Source: Pseudomonas viridiflava (GTDB lineage Bacteria; Pseudomonadota; Gammaproteobacteria; Pseudomonadales; Pseudomonadaceae). Taken from it: a stretch of 64,000 nt of DNA. Of this stretch, positions 26,541 to 33,824 are shown in pieces. Both the position numbers and the translations under genes were made by a program. How positions within the stretch are numbered: the stretch's first letter is position 1; every line of letters starts with the position of its first letter. The stretch is from the NCBI RefSeq assembly GCF_900582625.1, contig NZ_UTIQ01000327.1:62001-126000 (forward strand), given 5' to 3'. Under the pieces are notes generated by a model. It saw only the letters and a program-made list of their open reading frames with translations, made no database searches and was not told the DNA's origin.

Positions 26541-26683
26541 GCTGCACCTCGATCCGTAGATGGCACTGTCCATGGCCCACCTGGCCATGCCATGTGATCG
26601 TAGTCGCAATGTCGGATTTGTGTAGGAAGACGCGAATTTAAGCGTACGAACGTGCCATAAAGACAGCAATCGCCAGAAACGAC

Positions 26684-26717
26684 AAAGGCCTACCCGCATC
26701 GCTGCGGATAAGCCTTT
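26684..26717 (-). terminator. Hairpin downstream of tRNA-Leu remnant
   Basis: AAAGGC (26,684-26,689) pairs with GCCTTT (26,712-26,717), with an inner CCGCAT/CTGCGG-type stem. It lies 10 bp beyond the CCA end of the tRNA and probably terminated its transcript. Confidence 0.6.
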
Positions 26718-26727
26718 GTGTTGGAAG

Positions 26728-26785
26728 TGGTGCCCGGAGCCGGGGTCGAACCGGCACGTTCAAAGAACGAGGGATTTTAAGTCCC
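26728..26785 (-). tRNA. 3' half of tRNA-Leu(UAA), prophage attachment site
   Basis: On the minus strand the sequence GGGACTTAAAATCCC (anticodon UAA) is followed by a variable arm, GCCGGTTCGACCCCGGC (T arm) and TCCGGGCACCA. The 5' half is missing: no GCCCGGA acceptor strand or D arm lies upstream (to the right); unrelated DNA begins there. Phages that use tRNA genes leave such a 3' copy at one end and a rebuilt gene at the other. So this is attL or attR, and the intact tRNA-Leu is expected beyond the right edge. Confidence 0.8.
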
Positions 26786-27038
26786 AAGTAGAACGCTTAC
26801 GAATCAAGAGGTTAGGCCATGTAACGGTCCGCAAAAAGATATTTTGCGCTCCTATGGAGCCCAATGTTTTCGGGGGGCGTTAATTGATTGCGGACCAACT
26901 TTAATAGGTTTCCCATGTCGTTTCCGTTAAACCTTTCTACAGAACTTCGAGCAGAAAACACACAACTTTAATAGTTAGCTGACTGGCTACGACTCATATA
27001 GGCGACTTGGAAAAAGAGCGCCTTAGGGCGATTGGTCT
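26786..27038. other. Phage end region with possible integrase arm sites
   Basis: No gene seen. Direct repeats CAACTTTAATAG at 26,896-26,907 and 26,963-26,974 (67 bp apart) and the inverted pair GGTCCGCAA (26,826-26,834)/TTGCGGACC (26,888-26,896) lie within 250 bp of the crossover. They are arranged as integrase/IHF arm sites often are. Assignment is inference. Confidence 0.45.
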
Positions 27039-27263
27039 ATGCTGTTTTTGCCTGGACTTTCCCTGGCCTGCCAAAAAGGAATTTGTAAGTCTGACGATCT
27101 CAGCAACCGCGGCCCTAAAGATCGGGCGCGCGTGAACACTTCGGAAGCGTGGGAGCTTAAATACTGGACGAAGGAATTCGGGGTGACTGAGGCTCAGCTG
27201 GTTGCCGCCGTCAAAGCGGTCGGCCCGATGGTCACCGACGTCCGTAAAAAGCTCGGCAAGTAA
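27039..27263 (+). CDS. DUF3606 domain protein
   Basis: Up to 74 aa. The C-terminal two thirds (VNTSEAWELKYWTKEFGVTE, AVKAVGPMVTDVRKKLGK) are a clear DUF3606 domain of unknown function. The N-terminal ~20 residues are not family-like, so the true start may lie further in; AAAAGGAA at 27,079 suggests a start near 27,090, but no standard codon fits there. Followed by a GCCTCACGG-TTCG-CCGTGAGGC hairpin. Confidence 0.6.
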   Translation: MLFLPGLSLACQKGICKSDDLSNRGPKDRARVNTSEAWELKYWTKEFGVTEAQLVAAVKAVGPMVTDVRKKLGK

Positions 27264-27271
27264 CATGCGTG

Positions 27272-27293
27272 GCCTCACGGTTCGCCGTGAGGC
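27272..27293 (+). terminator. Perfect UUCG hairpin after DUF3606 gene
   Basis: Nine-bp stem GCCTCACGG/CCGTGAGGC closed by TTCG, 8 bp after the stop codon. No T-run follows, so it may act as an mRNA end rather than a classical terminator. The following 27,294-27,510 stretch holds GGTACAG repeats (27,417-27,434) but no gene. Confidence 0.6.
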
Positions 27294-27520
27294 ATCTGCC
27301 AAACCGCGACATTTCCTTATGATGCCCCTCGGGGTACAAGGGGGCCTGTAGGGCCCATTCCACCGTTGATCCCCTCCCACTGAAACCGCTCTTTACCCCT
27401 GCTTTCCCCAAGCATTGGTACAGAAAGTGGTACAGACCATCAGCCCGTTCCGGGCACCGCACCACCCTCCCCCTCCGCAATTCGTCCGAACCCGCTCGAA
27501 AACCGTAAGCACTCCCAATA

Positions 27521-27536
27521 CTGTATGCACATACAG
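27521..27536 (+). promoter_or_regulatory. LexA (SOS) box
   Basis: CTGTATGCACATACAG matches the LexA consensus CTG-N10-CAG, with flanking TA/TA extending the palindrome. It is 20 bp upstream of the 27,557 ATG, where it would cover the promoter. The downstream gene should be induced by DNA damage. Confidence 0.85.
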
Positions 27537-27556
27537 TATTTATCCAGGAGTGAATC

Positions 27557-27796
27557 ATGCGCGGCACCATTCACCACGACGGCCCTGCCAACGTCACCGT
27601 CGCTAACGAAATTGGCCAGACCGAACTAGCTGACGTGAACATCCTCTTGCAGGAAATAATGCCCGGCATGTTCGCCATCCATCTGCCGCCAGACCGAACG
27701 CCGGCGGACGCCACAACCGTCACGATTGCCTACGGCGGACATGTGCAAACCGGCATCGTTGAATACCAGCGAGCCGGGCGGCTCACTTTCAGATGA
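27557..27796 (+). CDS. SOS-controlled small protein of unknown function
   Basis: 79 aa, beta-rich (ANVTVANEIGQTELADVNIL, FAIHLPPDRTPADATTVTIA, GHVQTGIVEYQRAGRLTF), resembling a small beta-barrel. CCAGGAG lies 7 bp before the ATG. The LexA box immediately upstream makes it a damage-induced accessory gene at the prophage edge. No family recognised. Confidence 0.65.
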   Translation: MRGTIHHDGPANVTVANEIGQTELADVNILLQEIMPGMFAIHLPPDRTPADATTVTIAYGGHVQTGIVEYQRAGRLTFR

Positions 27797-27904
27797 AACG
27801 ATATTCGGTAGTCGCGCCACCTGAACGCAGATCAGCTGCGGACGGTCTGACGTCGAAGCGACCCCTACGGTGGAAGGTCATTAAGAACGTTGTGCAGGTG
27901 CAAC

Positions 27905-28141
27905 ATGACAGGTCAGAAAACTCTAGTTGAGCTCATCAAAATCAGAAGAACGGCCAGCGATGAGATGGACGAGTTCTTCCGCAAAAATCGGCCTTTGGAT
28001 AGAAGTGGCCATCTCAAGTACTTCCAATTGACCCGGCGTTACCTCACCGCTCTAGACGAAGAGATGCGAGAACGCACTTGCCTGTCACCTACCTTGACGT
28101 TTCTGGACACGCGAGATGAACCGATAACGGACTGCCGTTAG
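27905..28141 (+). CDS. Small charged protein of unknown function
   Basis: 78 aa, helical and charged (ELIKIRRTASDEMDEFFRKN, LKYFQLTRRYLTALDEEMRE). ATG 27905 has GTGCAGG-type weak ribosome site. No family recognised; accessory gene at the phage end. Confidence 0.5.
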   Translation: MTGQKTLVELIKIRRTASDEMDEFFRKNRPLDRSGHLKYFQLTRRYLTALDEEMRERTCLSPTLTFLDTRDEPITDCR

Positions 28142-28202
28142 CGGCGCGGGAATATTCCACGATGTGGGTGGAGTGAGAACTCAACCGGGGCGGGACGTGC
28201 AC

Positions 28203-28436
28203 CTACTCCCGTAAGGTCATCTCATGCTCGAGCGCCCCGATGATTTTGACCAAACCATCAATGGTCTTCACGGTAGCCCAAGGCAGCCCGGAAAGGAGCG
28301 CGAGGTTTTCCCCGGTCTTCGGATCAAAAACGCGTGCGGTAATCGATTTCGGCCATTGCAGATCCGCCTCGAAACCCAACGGATGGAAGTACTCCTTCAG
28401 CCTCACACAACCGAATGCGAACGACATCGTGGCCAT
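28203..28436 (-). CDS. DUF1652-like protein, copy 1
   Basis: 77 aa. The ITARVFDPKTGENLALLSGL core and C-terminal helix VKIIGALEHEMTL fit the Pseudomonas DUF1652 pattern (unknown function). It is about two-thirds identical to the adjacent copy at 28,444-28,707. ATG 28436 follows GGGAGGCG. The 8-bp spacing to copy 2 indicates one transcript and a recent tandem duplication. Confidence 0.6.
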   Translation of the reverse strand: MATMSFAFGCVRLKEYFHPLGFEADLQWPKSITARVFDPKTGENLALLSGLPWATVKTIDGLVKIIGALEHEMTLRE

Positions 28437-28443
28437 GGTGCGG

Positions 28444-28707
28444 TCACGCCTCCCTTTCGCTGGCGGCATGCACATACTCCTTCAGCTGCATCTCGTGCTC
28501 GAGCGCTCCAATGATTTTGACCAACCCCTCATTGGTCATCACTGAAGTCCAAGGTAGTCCCGAAAGGAAGGCGAGGTCTTCACCGGTTTTCGTGTCATAA
28601 ACGCGAGCGCTCATAGACTGCGGGGACTCCAAATCCGCCTCAAAACCTAACGGAAAGAAATAGTCTTTCAAACGAGCGCGCGCGAAGGAAAACGTCATCT
28701 TTGCCAC
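28444..28707 (-). CDS. DUF1652-like protein, copy 2
   Basis: 87 aa, paralogue of the preceding entry (LKDYFFPLGFEADL, MSARVYDTKTGEDLAFLSGL, GLVKIIGALEHEMQL) with a 10-residue C-terminal extension. GTG 28707 is chosen because MAKMTFSF then aligns with MATMSFAF of copy 1 and AAGGA lies 11 bp upstream. Unknown function; lysogen-expressed accessory role is possible but not shown. Confidence 0.6.
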   Translation of the reverse strand: MAKMTFSFARARLKDYFFPLGFEADLESPQSMSARVYDTKTGEDLAFLSGLPWTSVMTNEGLVKIIGALEHEMQLKEYVHAASEREA

Positions 28708-28807
28708 GGGCCAATTATCCTTGATGAGGTGAGAAGACCGGAGCATAGGCCAACCCTTCCAGGCCTGCCACGTTGCGCTTTCGGGCGTGCTCGATGTGGT
28801 TGCGACG

Positions 28808-29347
28808 CTATTGGCCGTGTTTCAGCGATGCGTGGCTGGCCTCACACGCCAATCCGGCTATTCGGGCTTGGTCATAAGCTTTAGCGAGTTCTCCCGCTCG
28901 GCGGTCTGCGCGCTGGAACAGTTCGGAGAGCACCATGGCGGCGCGGGTGGCTGACGCGCCTCGCTCGGCAGCTCCGGTATCACAGGACACGCTGCCGACG
29001 CTGGCGGCCAGTTTGTTTGCTGCGTCCCGCACGCCGTCACCAGCAGCATCAGCGGCAACACCATCAGCGGCCGCAACCGCGCTTTGTGCTCGAGCATCTG
29101 TTCCCACCTGGTTGGTTTGTCTTTGCCAGCCCTGCTCGGTCGCCCGCGCGGCTGCGGTTTCAGCGGCAAGGCCTTTGGCCTGGAGCAAGGCTTGATCCGC
29201 ATTAGCGGCTTTCCATTTGTTGTCCGTGACGGTTACGCCATGGCTGTATGCGCCAAACAGCGCGGCGAATACCAAAGCCACCGCCAGCGCGTACGGCCAG
29301 AGCCGCTGAAGCGCGATCAAGCCAGCACCCGCTTGGCGGCTTCCCAC
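28808..29347 (-). CDS. Rz-like i-spanin (DUF2514 family)
   Basis: 179 aa. An N-terminal membrane anchor (LWPYALAVALVFAALFGAYS) is followed by a long Ala-rich coiled coil, as in Rz inner-membrane spanins and DUF2514 phage proteins. It joins the inner and outer membranes during the last lysis step. It overlaps the endolysin gene by 31 bp and contains the Rz1-like reading frame within it. Confidence 0.8.
   Translation of the reverse strand: MGSRQAGAGLIALQRLWPYALAVALVFAALFGAYSHGVTVTDNKWKAANADQALLQAKGLAAETAAARATEQGWQRQTNQVGTDARAQSAVAAADGVAADAAGDGVRDAANKLAASVGSVSCDTGAAERGASATRAAMVLSELFQRADRRAGELAKAYDQARIAGLACEASHASLKHGQ
28858..29097 (-). CDS. Rz1-like o-spanin lipoprotein nested in Rz
   Basis: 79 aa in a different frame, wholly inside the Rz-like gene. 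It has a lipoprotein signal peptide with lipobox (MVLPLMLLVTAC-GT) and a Pro-rich mature part (SAACPVIPELPSEARQPPAP), the hallmark of Rz1. ATG 29097 begins a suitable signal peptide; an open frame continues upstream. Nested Rz/Rz1 is the lambda arrangement. Confidence 0.78.
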   Translation of the reverse strand: MLEHKARLRPLMVLPLMLLVTACGTQQTNWPPASAACPVIPELPSEARQPPAPPWCSPNCSSAQTAERENSLKLMTKPE

Positions 29348-29943
29348 AGCGCGACCCGCTCAGCCAGACCGTGGAGCCCGCCGTTGATCCGCTTTGTAAT
29401 CGCCTGAAATTGGCCGGCGTCCGCCAATTCGTTCAAGCCGTGCTCTTGCCAGAACCACGCAGCCGAGAGAGCGGCATAGCGCGGCTGTTCCAGCTGCTCT
29501 GGTGCCTGCTCAAGGTCCACACCAATGCCCTGCCCGGTGGCGCGGTAGTTAGCGCGGCCAGTGGTTTGGATCAGGCCACGGCCACGGAACCGCCAGCCAT
29601 CACCGCTTTGCTCGGGACCATTGCCCAGCCGCCCACCGTAAACAGCGTTAGCGATCGCCTCAGGTTGGCGCGCGAGCTGCAGCGCTCTGGCATTCGGCCG
29701 GCCGCCGTCAGCGAAACGGTTGGGCCAGATGGCGGCCAGGCGCTCGGCGCTGTAGTTCAGGTTCTCAACCAGGCGCGTCAGCTGCCCGCTCTCATGCCCG
29801 ACCTGGGCCAAGAACGCGGCGATGCGGGGCGCGGAGTCGATGCGAAACCGGGTCATGGCCTGGGTCAGCGCATCGAAAATTCCAGCGGGCGCATTTCGGG
29901 CGCCGGGGAGGATCAGCAGAAGTTGCTGAGGGGTGATCTGCAT
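29317..29943 (-). CDS. Endolysin, glycoside hydrolase family 19
   Basis: 208 aa with the GH19/chitinase-like lysin motifs IAAFLAQVGHESGQLTRLVE (catalytic Glu in HESG), YGGRLGNGPEQSGDGWRFRG, RGLIQTTGRANYRATG and ITKRINGG. It cuts peptidoglycan at lysis. ATG 29943 (MQITPQQLLLILPGA) is preferred over an in-frame ATG 30 bp upstream. No signal or SAR segment, so it needs a holin, whose likely gene is far away at 49.5 kb. Confidence 0.9.
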   Translation of the reverse strand: MQITPQQLLLILPGARNAPAGIFDALTQAMTRFRIDSAPRIAAFLAQVGHESGQLTRLVENLNYSAERLAAIWPNRFADGGRPNARALQLARQPEAIANAVYGGRLGNGPEQSGDGWRFRGRGLIQTTGRANYRATGQGIGVDLEQAPEQLEQPRYAALSAAWFWQEHGLNELADAGQFQAITKRINGGLHGLAERVALWEAAKRVLA

Positions 29944-29958
29944 ACTTTTCTCCAGACG

Positions 29959-29982
29959 AAAAAAAGCCCGCACGAAGCGGGC
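29959..29982 (-). terminator. Intrinsic terminator between fibre and endolysin genes
   Basis: GCCCGC-TTCGT-GCGGGC followed by T7 on the minus strand, 19 bp after the fibre gene stop. Confidence 0.9.
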
Positions 29983-30000
29983 GCACTCGGTGGTCGCGGT

Positions 30001-33000
30001 TTAAGCTGCGGCGTACATCTGCGTGTAAAAGGTGTTGGCAATCTGCGGCGCGTTCAGCACGTTGCCGGCCTGGTTCGGGTGCAGGTTGTCTGGGAAGAAC
30101 GCCGTCTTGATGTACGGCATGTTCTGAGGCTCCAATGACACGTCGACCAGATCGACACCCAGCGCTTTGCCTACGCCGGTGTTCGCGCGCACCAGGTCGT
30201 TGAACGCGTTCTTCTCGGTTTCCATCGCTGCCGTATAAGCGCCGGTCACGGCGCGGTTGTAGAGCAGCATCTGAAGCGTGGTGAAGCCGGCCGCCTTCAC
30301 GGCCGCATGCCACGTCACGGCAGAGGCATAAGTCGCAGCACCGGTCGCCCCGCCCGTGATGTCGTTCACGCCGCCATGGTTCAGCGCGATGTTCTGCATA
30401 TTGGCTTTGAACAACGGGACGATCTTTGTCGCGACCTCTGCCGCCTGGCTAGCCAACGTCTGGCCAGAGAGGCTGACGTTATAGATCGCCACATTCAGCC
30501 CAAAGTAATTCCAGAGCTCCTTGTTGTAGTTGTGGGCAAAGTCGAAGGCTCCCTCGCCGATGGAGTCCCCGCCCAGCACAAGCTGCGTGGTCGGCTTGTA
30601 CACGCAGCGGTTGGCGTTGGTCATCGCCGACTGAATGGTGGTGGCGTCCGCCCGGGTCAGGCCGGTGTTGTAGATCAGCATCCCGTAGACATCGAGGCGC
30701 CCGGCCGGCATAAACGTGCCGCCCGTGGTGGCTAGGGTGTTGCCAGCCGTCGTAGTCGCCCGGGTGTAGGTGACGTTGTTACGGAACCAACGCATCTCCG
30801 TAGGGATAACGTTCAACCCCACCACGCACCCATTGCTGTTCGCGAGGGTGGCCCCGCCTTCGGTGTACTGGTTGACCACCCCGTTGGTGCGGATCTGCAC
30901 CGAGTTGGAAGTCCCCGGAGTCAGCAGCAGATCGCATTGGGTGCCGGTACCCAGCGCCCACGGGCTGGCCGTCGCCTTCGGGCTGTAGTTGCCGATGGCG
31001 GTGAAGATCGCGAAATTGTTAGTCGCCGCTACCGCCACCGTGCTTGGGATTGGCAGGCTGCGGCCAGTCGTGGTGAATATCGTCGGCATCCCGTTACGCA
31101 AGTAGGTGCAGTCGATGTAGGGCATGGTCGAGGCTGCGCCCGTATTGATCATGTGGTGCCCGTTGCCGGACTGGTCGTAGAAGGTGCGTAGGAAGATATA
31201 AGCGCTCGCCGCCGCCGTCCCGTTCTGGAAGTTGAGAATGGCGTCGGTATCAACGATGCCGTCCGAGGAAAAGCCGATGTCCTTGGTGGCGTTATCCGCT
31301 GAGCGCTGAATCTGGATGCAGGGCCCGGCGTACCCAGGCACTACCCGCACCAAGTCATAGGCCGCCGTCGGCGCCTGGGTGATCTGGTCAGTGAACGGCA
31401 TTACGGCGCGCCGTTCATTCATCACCCCTTTGTTGGCGTAGCGAACACCAATCGTAATGCCGTTAACCATATTGGCCGGAACCTGGCCGGTATGGTTGGC
31501 GCGCGCGAGCAGGTAAGCATCGGTCTGATTCTTTGTGGCCTGCGCCTGAATAAGGTCCAGCTTTCCCTTCAGCGTGTTGTCGAAGTCGTTTGTGGAAAGC
31601 CCTTTGCCGGCCACCGCGTCGACCTTGGTCGCCAACGTCAAAGCGATTTCGTTCAGGCGACGTTGCACCTTCCCAAACGAAGCCAAAACCGAATCACCGT
31701 CTGCGACGTCAGCGTTACTGGCCAGGCTCAAGCCAGCGAGCAACGAACCCAGCACGCGCGGCTCAGTGAAGTATTTGTTCGAGCCCTCGGCGAGGTCCGT
31801 GGTCGAGTCGTTGCGTGTTGCGCCGGCGGCGATGTCGGTCAGCTTGGTCTTGAACGCATCAGTGAAAGCGTTGCGGTCAGGGTTCGATTCATACAGCGCC
31901 AACGCCTGCGGAGCGGTCAAAGGCTCTGCCGATCCGCCCTTCACCCACTCCTGATCGGACACGTCCCACGTGTAGCGGGCGGTGGGCGAACCGACACCGG
32001 CATCGACGTCGGCGAAGTCCCCCGCTACTGCTGTCGGGTGCGCGGCGATCAGCGCCGCTTCCGACGTATGCAGTCCTTTGAAATGGTCGTCGGGCATCGC
32101 GTCGAGCTTGGCGGCTCGGGCGTCGGTCAAGTCGTTCTTCGACAGGCCGTAACCGGTCACCTTGTCGACCTTGGCGCTAAGCCCGGAGGTAAGCTGGGCC
32201 GGCTGAACTGCCGACTGCGCCAGCTCGCCCTGGGCGGCCGGAGCGGCGCCCACATCGCCGTAGGTCAGCGGGATAAATGGCTTGTCCAGCAGAGAGTCGA
32301 AGCTACCATCGAACGCAACAGCGGCAAGCACGGTGGGGTTCACCGGCGAGTAGCCGAGCGCGGCCGTCACGTCACTACCCACCAGCACAATCGCTGGGCC
32401 GGTGCGCCCGTTGAAGCTGCTCAACCCACCGCCGCCACCTCCGCCGCCGCCGGTCCCCGGTGGACCCTGCGTGCCGAAGGTGTAAACAAAGGTCGGCCAA
32501 GCGCCACACGTCGAGGCCGGGCCGCCCGCTAAGGAAACGCTGGCAGGGCCGGAGAACAGCCGAACGACGTCGCCGTTCGACAAAGTCGCGTCCAACTGCC
32601 AAGTCCCTTTGCGCCATTCGAGCGCGGCGGTGTCCTCGGCGGAGATGTCGATATCGATCCAACCGCCCGCGTGCACTGTAGGCGCAAACTCCAACAGCAC
32701 CCCGCCGTCTTCGTTGAGCACGCGCAGCACCGCCGTCGCGCCGGCCAGGTCAACCGGTGGGTGGTAGACCAGCATGCCGCCCGATGCATTTCGACCGGCA
32801 GCCGCCACAGCGTTTATTTCGAGGTGATCGGCATCGATCACCGTTGCGAGCTGCGGCGCCTGGTTTGAGCTTCGGTTGAGTTCCTGAAGCCCCTGAACAC
32901 CTTGCACCCATACGGGCCAGTCCTTCGGCAGTTCGTGCTCGACGGTCAGCACCACCGGCGCGGTGGCGGAAATGGCTGTGATCGGCCGGTATTCAAACTG

Positions 33001-33075
33001 GGACTGCATAACGCGCAACGACTCGCGCAGAGTCGCGCCCTGAACGATGGACAGGGGGATGCTGGCCGGCTGCAT
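30001..33075 (-). CDS. Tail fibre / receptor-binding protein with lectin-like and SGNH-hydrolase-like domains
   Basis: 1024 aa. Residues 1-~215 form a beta-rich tail-attachment part, then a collagen-like and poly-Gly hinge (TFGTQGPPGT then nine Gly). Residues ~240-530 form a repetitive helical shaft. Residues ~560-820 contain FLRTFYDQSGNGHHM and YIDCTYLRNGMPTIFTT, resembling the catalytic domain of arabinofuranosidase-type concanavalin folds. Residues ~825-1024 show the SGNH order: GGDSIGEG, LSGQTLA, NHGGVND and DNLHPNQAG. It probably binds and deacetylates surface glycan. Enzyme activity is inference. Confidence 0.82.
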   Translation of the reverse strand: MQPASIPLSIVQGATLRESLRVMQSQFEYRPITAISATAPVVLTVEHELPKDWPVWVQGVQGLQELNRSSNQAPQLATVIDADHLEINAVAAAGRNASGGMLVYHPPVDLAGATAVLRVLNEDGGVLLEFAPTVHAGGWIDIDISAEDTAALEWRKGTWQLDATLSNGDVVRLFSGPASVSLAGGPASTCGAWPTFVYTFGTQGPPGTGGGGGGGGGLSSFNGRTGPAIVLVGSDVTAALGYSPVNPTVLAAVAFDGSFDSLLDKPFIPLTYGDVGAAPAAQGELAQSAVQPAQLTSGLSAKVDKVTGYGLSKNDLTDARAAKLDAMPDDHFKGLHTSEAALIAAHPTAVAGDFADVDAGVGSPTARYTWDVSDQEWVKGGSAEPLTAPQALALYESNPDRNAFTDAFKTKLTDIAAGATRNDSTTDLAEGSNKYFTEPRVLGSLLAGLSLASNADVADGDSVLASFGKVQRRLNEIALTLATKVDAVAGKGLSTNDFDNTLKGKLDLIQAQATKNQTDAYLLARANHTGQVPANMVNGITIGVRYANKGVMNERRAVMPFTDQITQAPTAAYDLVRVVPGYAGPCIQIQRSADNATKDIGFSSDGIVDTDAILNFQNGTAAASAYIFLRTFYDQSGNGHHMINTGAASTMPYIDCTYLRNGMPTIFTTTGRSLPIPSTVAVAATNNFAIFTAIGNYSPKATASPWALGTGTQCDLLLTPGTSNSVQIRTNGVVNQYTEGGATLANSNGCVVGLNVIPTEMRWFRNNVTYTRATTTAGNTLATTGGTFMPAGRLDVYGMLIYNTGLTRADATTIQSAMTNANRCVYKPTTQLVLGGDSIGEGAFDFAHNYNKELWNYFGLNVAIYNVSLSGQTLASQAAEVATKIVPLFKANMQNIALNHGGVNDITGGATGAATYASAVTWHAAVKAAGFTTLQMLLYNRAVTGAYTAAMETEKNAFNDLVRANTGVGKALGVDLVDVSLEPQNMPYIKTAFFPDNLHPNQAGNVLNAPQIANTFYTQMYAAA

Positions 33076-33104
33076 GGCTGGCTACTCCTGGAATGAGGGA
33101 AGAG

Positions 33105-33812
33105 TTACGGGGTGACGTTGAAGCTGATGCCGCCGTTTTCGAAGCTGGTGGGCTGGCCGTTGTACGGCTCGCCGAACTGGTTAACCAAGCTGATCACGGC
33201 ATCAGCTAGGCCGTAATGGGTGACACGGATTTCATCGTGCGGCGGCAGCGTGACGCCTTCCGCCAGGGTGAAGCGCGCGTAGGTCTGCCCGTCGAGCAGC
33301 TGAAGGCTCGAATTGCTGATTTCGCCTATGCCGTCACCGGCCACAAAGTCGGCAGCCTCAAGCACCTTGACGGGCGAATATTCAAACGACAAAACGATCT
33401 GATCCAGCGACGAGTCCGCAAACACTCCGGAAGTCTTGACCACCTGCATTCCCGAGAAAAGCGGTGCCTCTGGCTCTGGCTCAAGCGCGCTGACACGGCT
33501 CTCAAGGTCTGCAATCTGCCCAGCGTAAAGACTCAGCGTCTCGAAAATTTCCAGCACCACCCCGGCCGTGATTGAGCAGTAGGCGATGCTGCCGGCTGGC
33601 CACTCCTGATCCGTGGTTCCTTCCTGGGCGCGTTGCAAGGTGGCGGATCCAGAAACAAGCGTTGCCAACACGATTTCCCACCTGGTGGGAGCCGTCGCGG
33701 AATCGGTGAGCGTCAGCGTGTAATCGCCATCGGCCAGGCCAGTGACGCCAGACAAAGTTTCGGCGCCGGCCGCCAGCACAATCGGCCGGCTCCAGTTGTT
33801 CACAAAGTTCAT
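33105..33812 (-). CDS. Phage tail-tip protein (unknown detail)
   Basis: 235 aa. The first ~85 residues (GDYTLTLTDSATAPTRWEIV, QRAQEGTTDQEWPAG) look like the common phage beta-sandwich found in tail and fibre-attachment proteins. A short coiled coil follows (IADLESRVSALEPEPE), then a second beta-rich domain. It lies between the fibre and the 520-aa tail protein. Confidence 0.6.
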   Translation of the reverse strand: MNFVNNWSRPIVLAAGAETLSGVTGLADGDYTLTLTDSATAPTRWEIVLATLVSGSATLQRAQEGTTDQEWPAGSIAYCSITAGVVLEIFETLSLYAGQIADLESRVSALEPEPEAPLFSGMQVVKTSGVFADSSLDQIVLSFEYSPVKVLEAADFVAGDGIGEISNSSLQLLDGQTYARFTLAEGVTLPPHDEIRVTHYGLADAVISLVNQFGEPYNGQPTSFENGGISFNVTP

Positions 33813-33824
33813 GGTGATCCTCGG

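Noticed and set aside
26728-26785. Intact tRNA gene
   Set aside because: No 5' acceptor strand (GCCCGGA) or D arm to the right of the anticodon stem; only the 3' half is present.
27388-27402. boxA-like CGCTCTTTACCCCTG
   Set aside because: Matches only the first eight bases of boxA and lies in no recognised leader.
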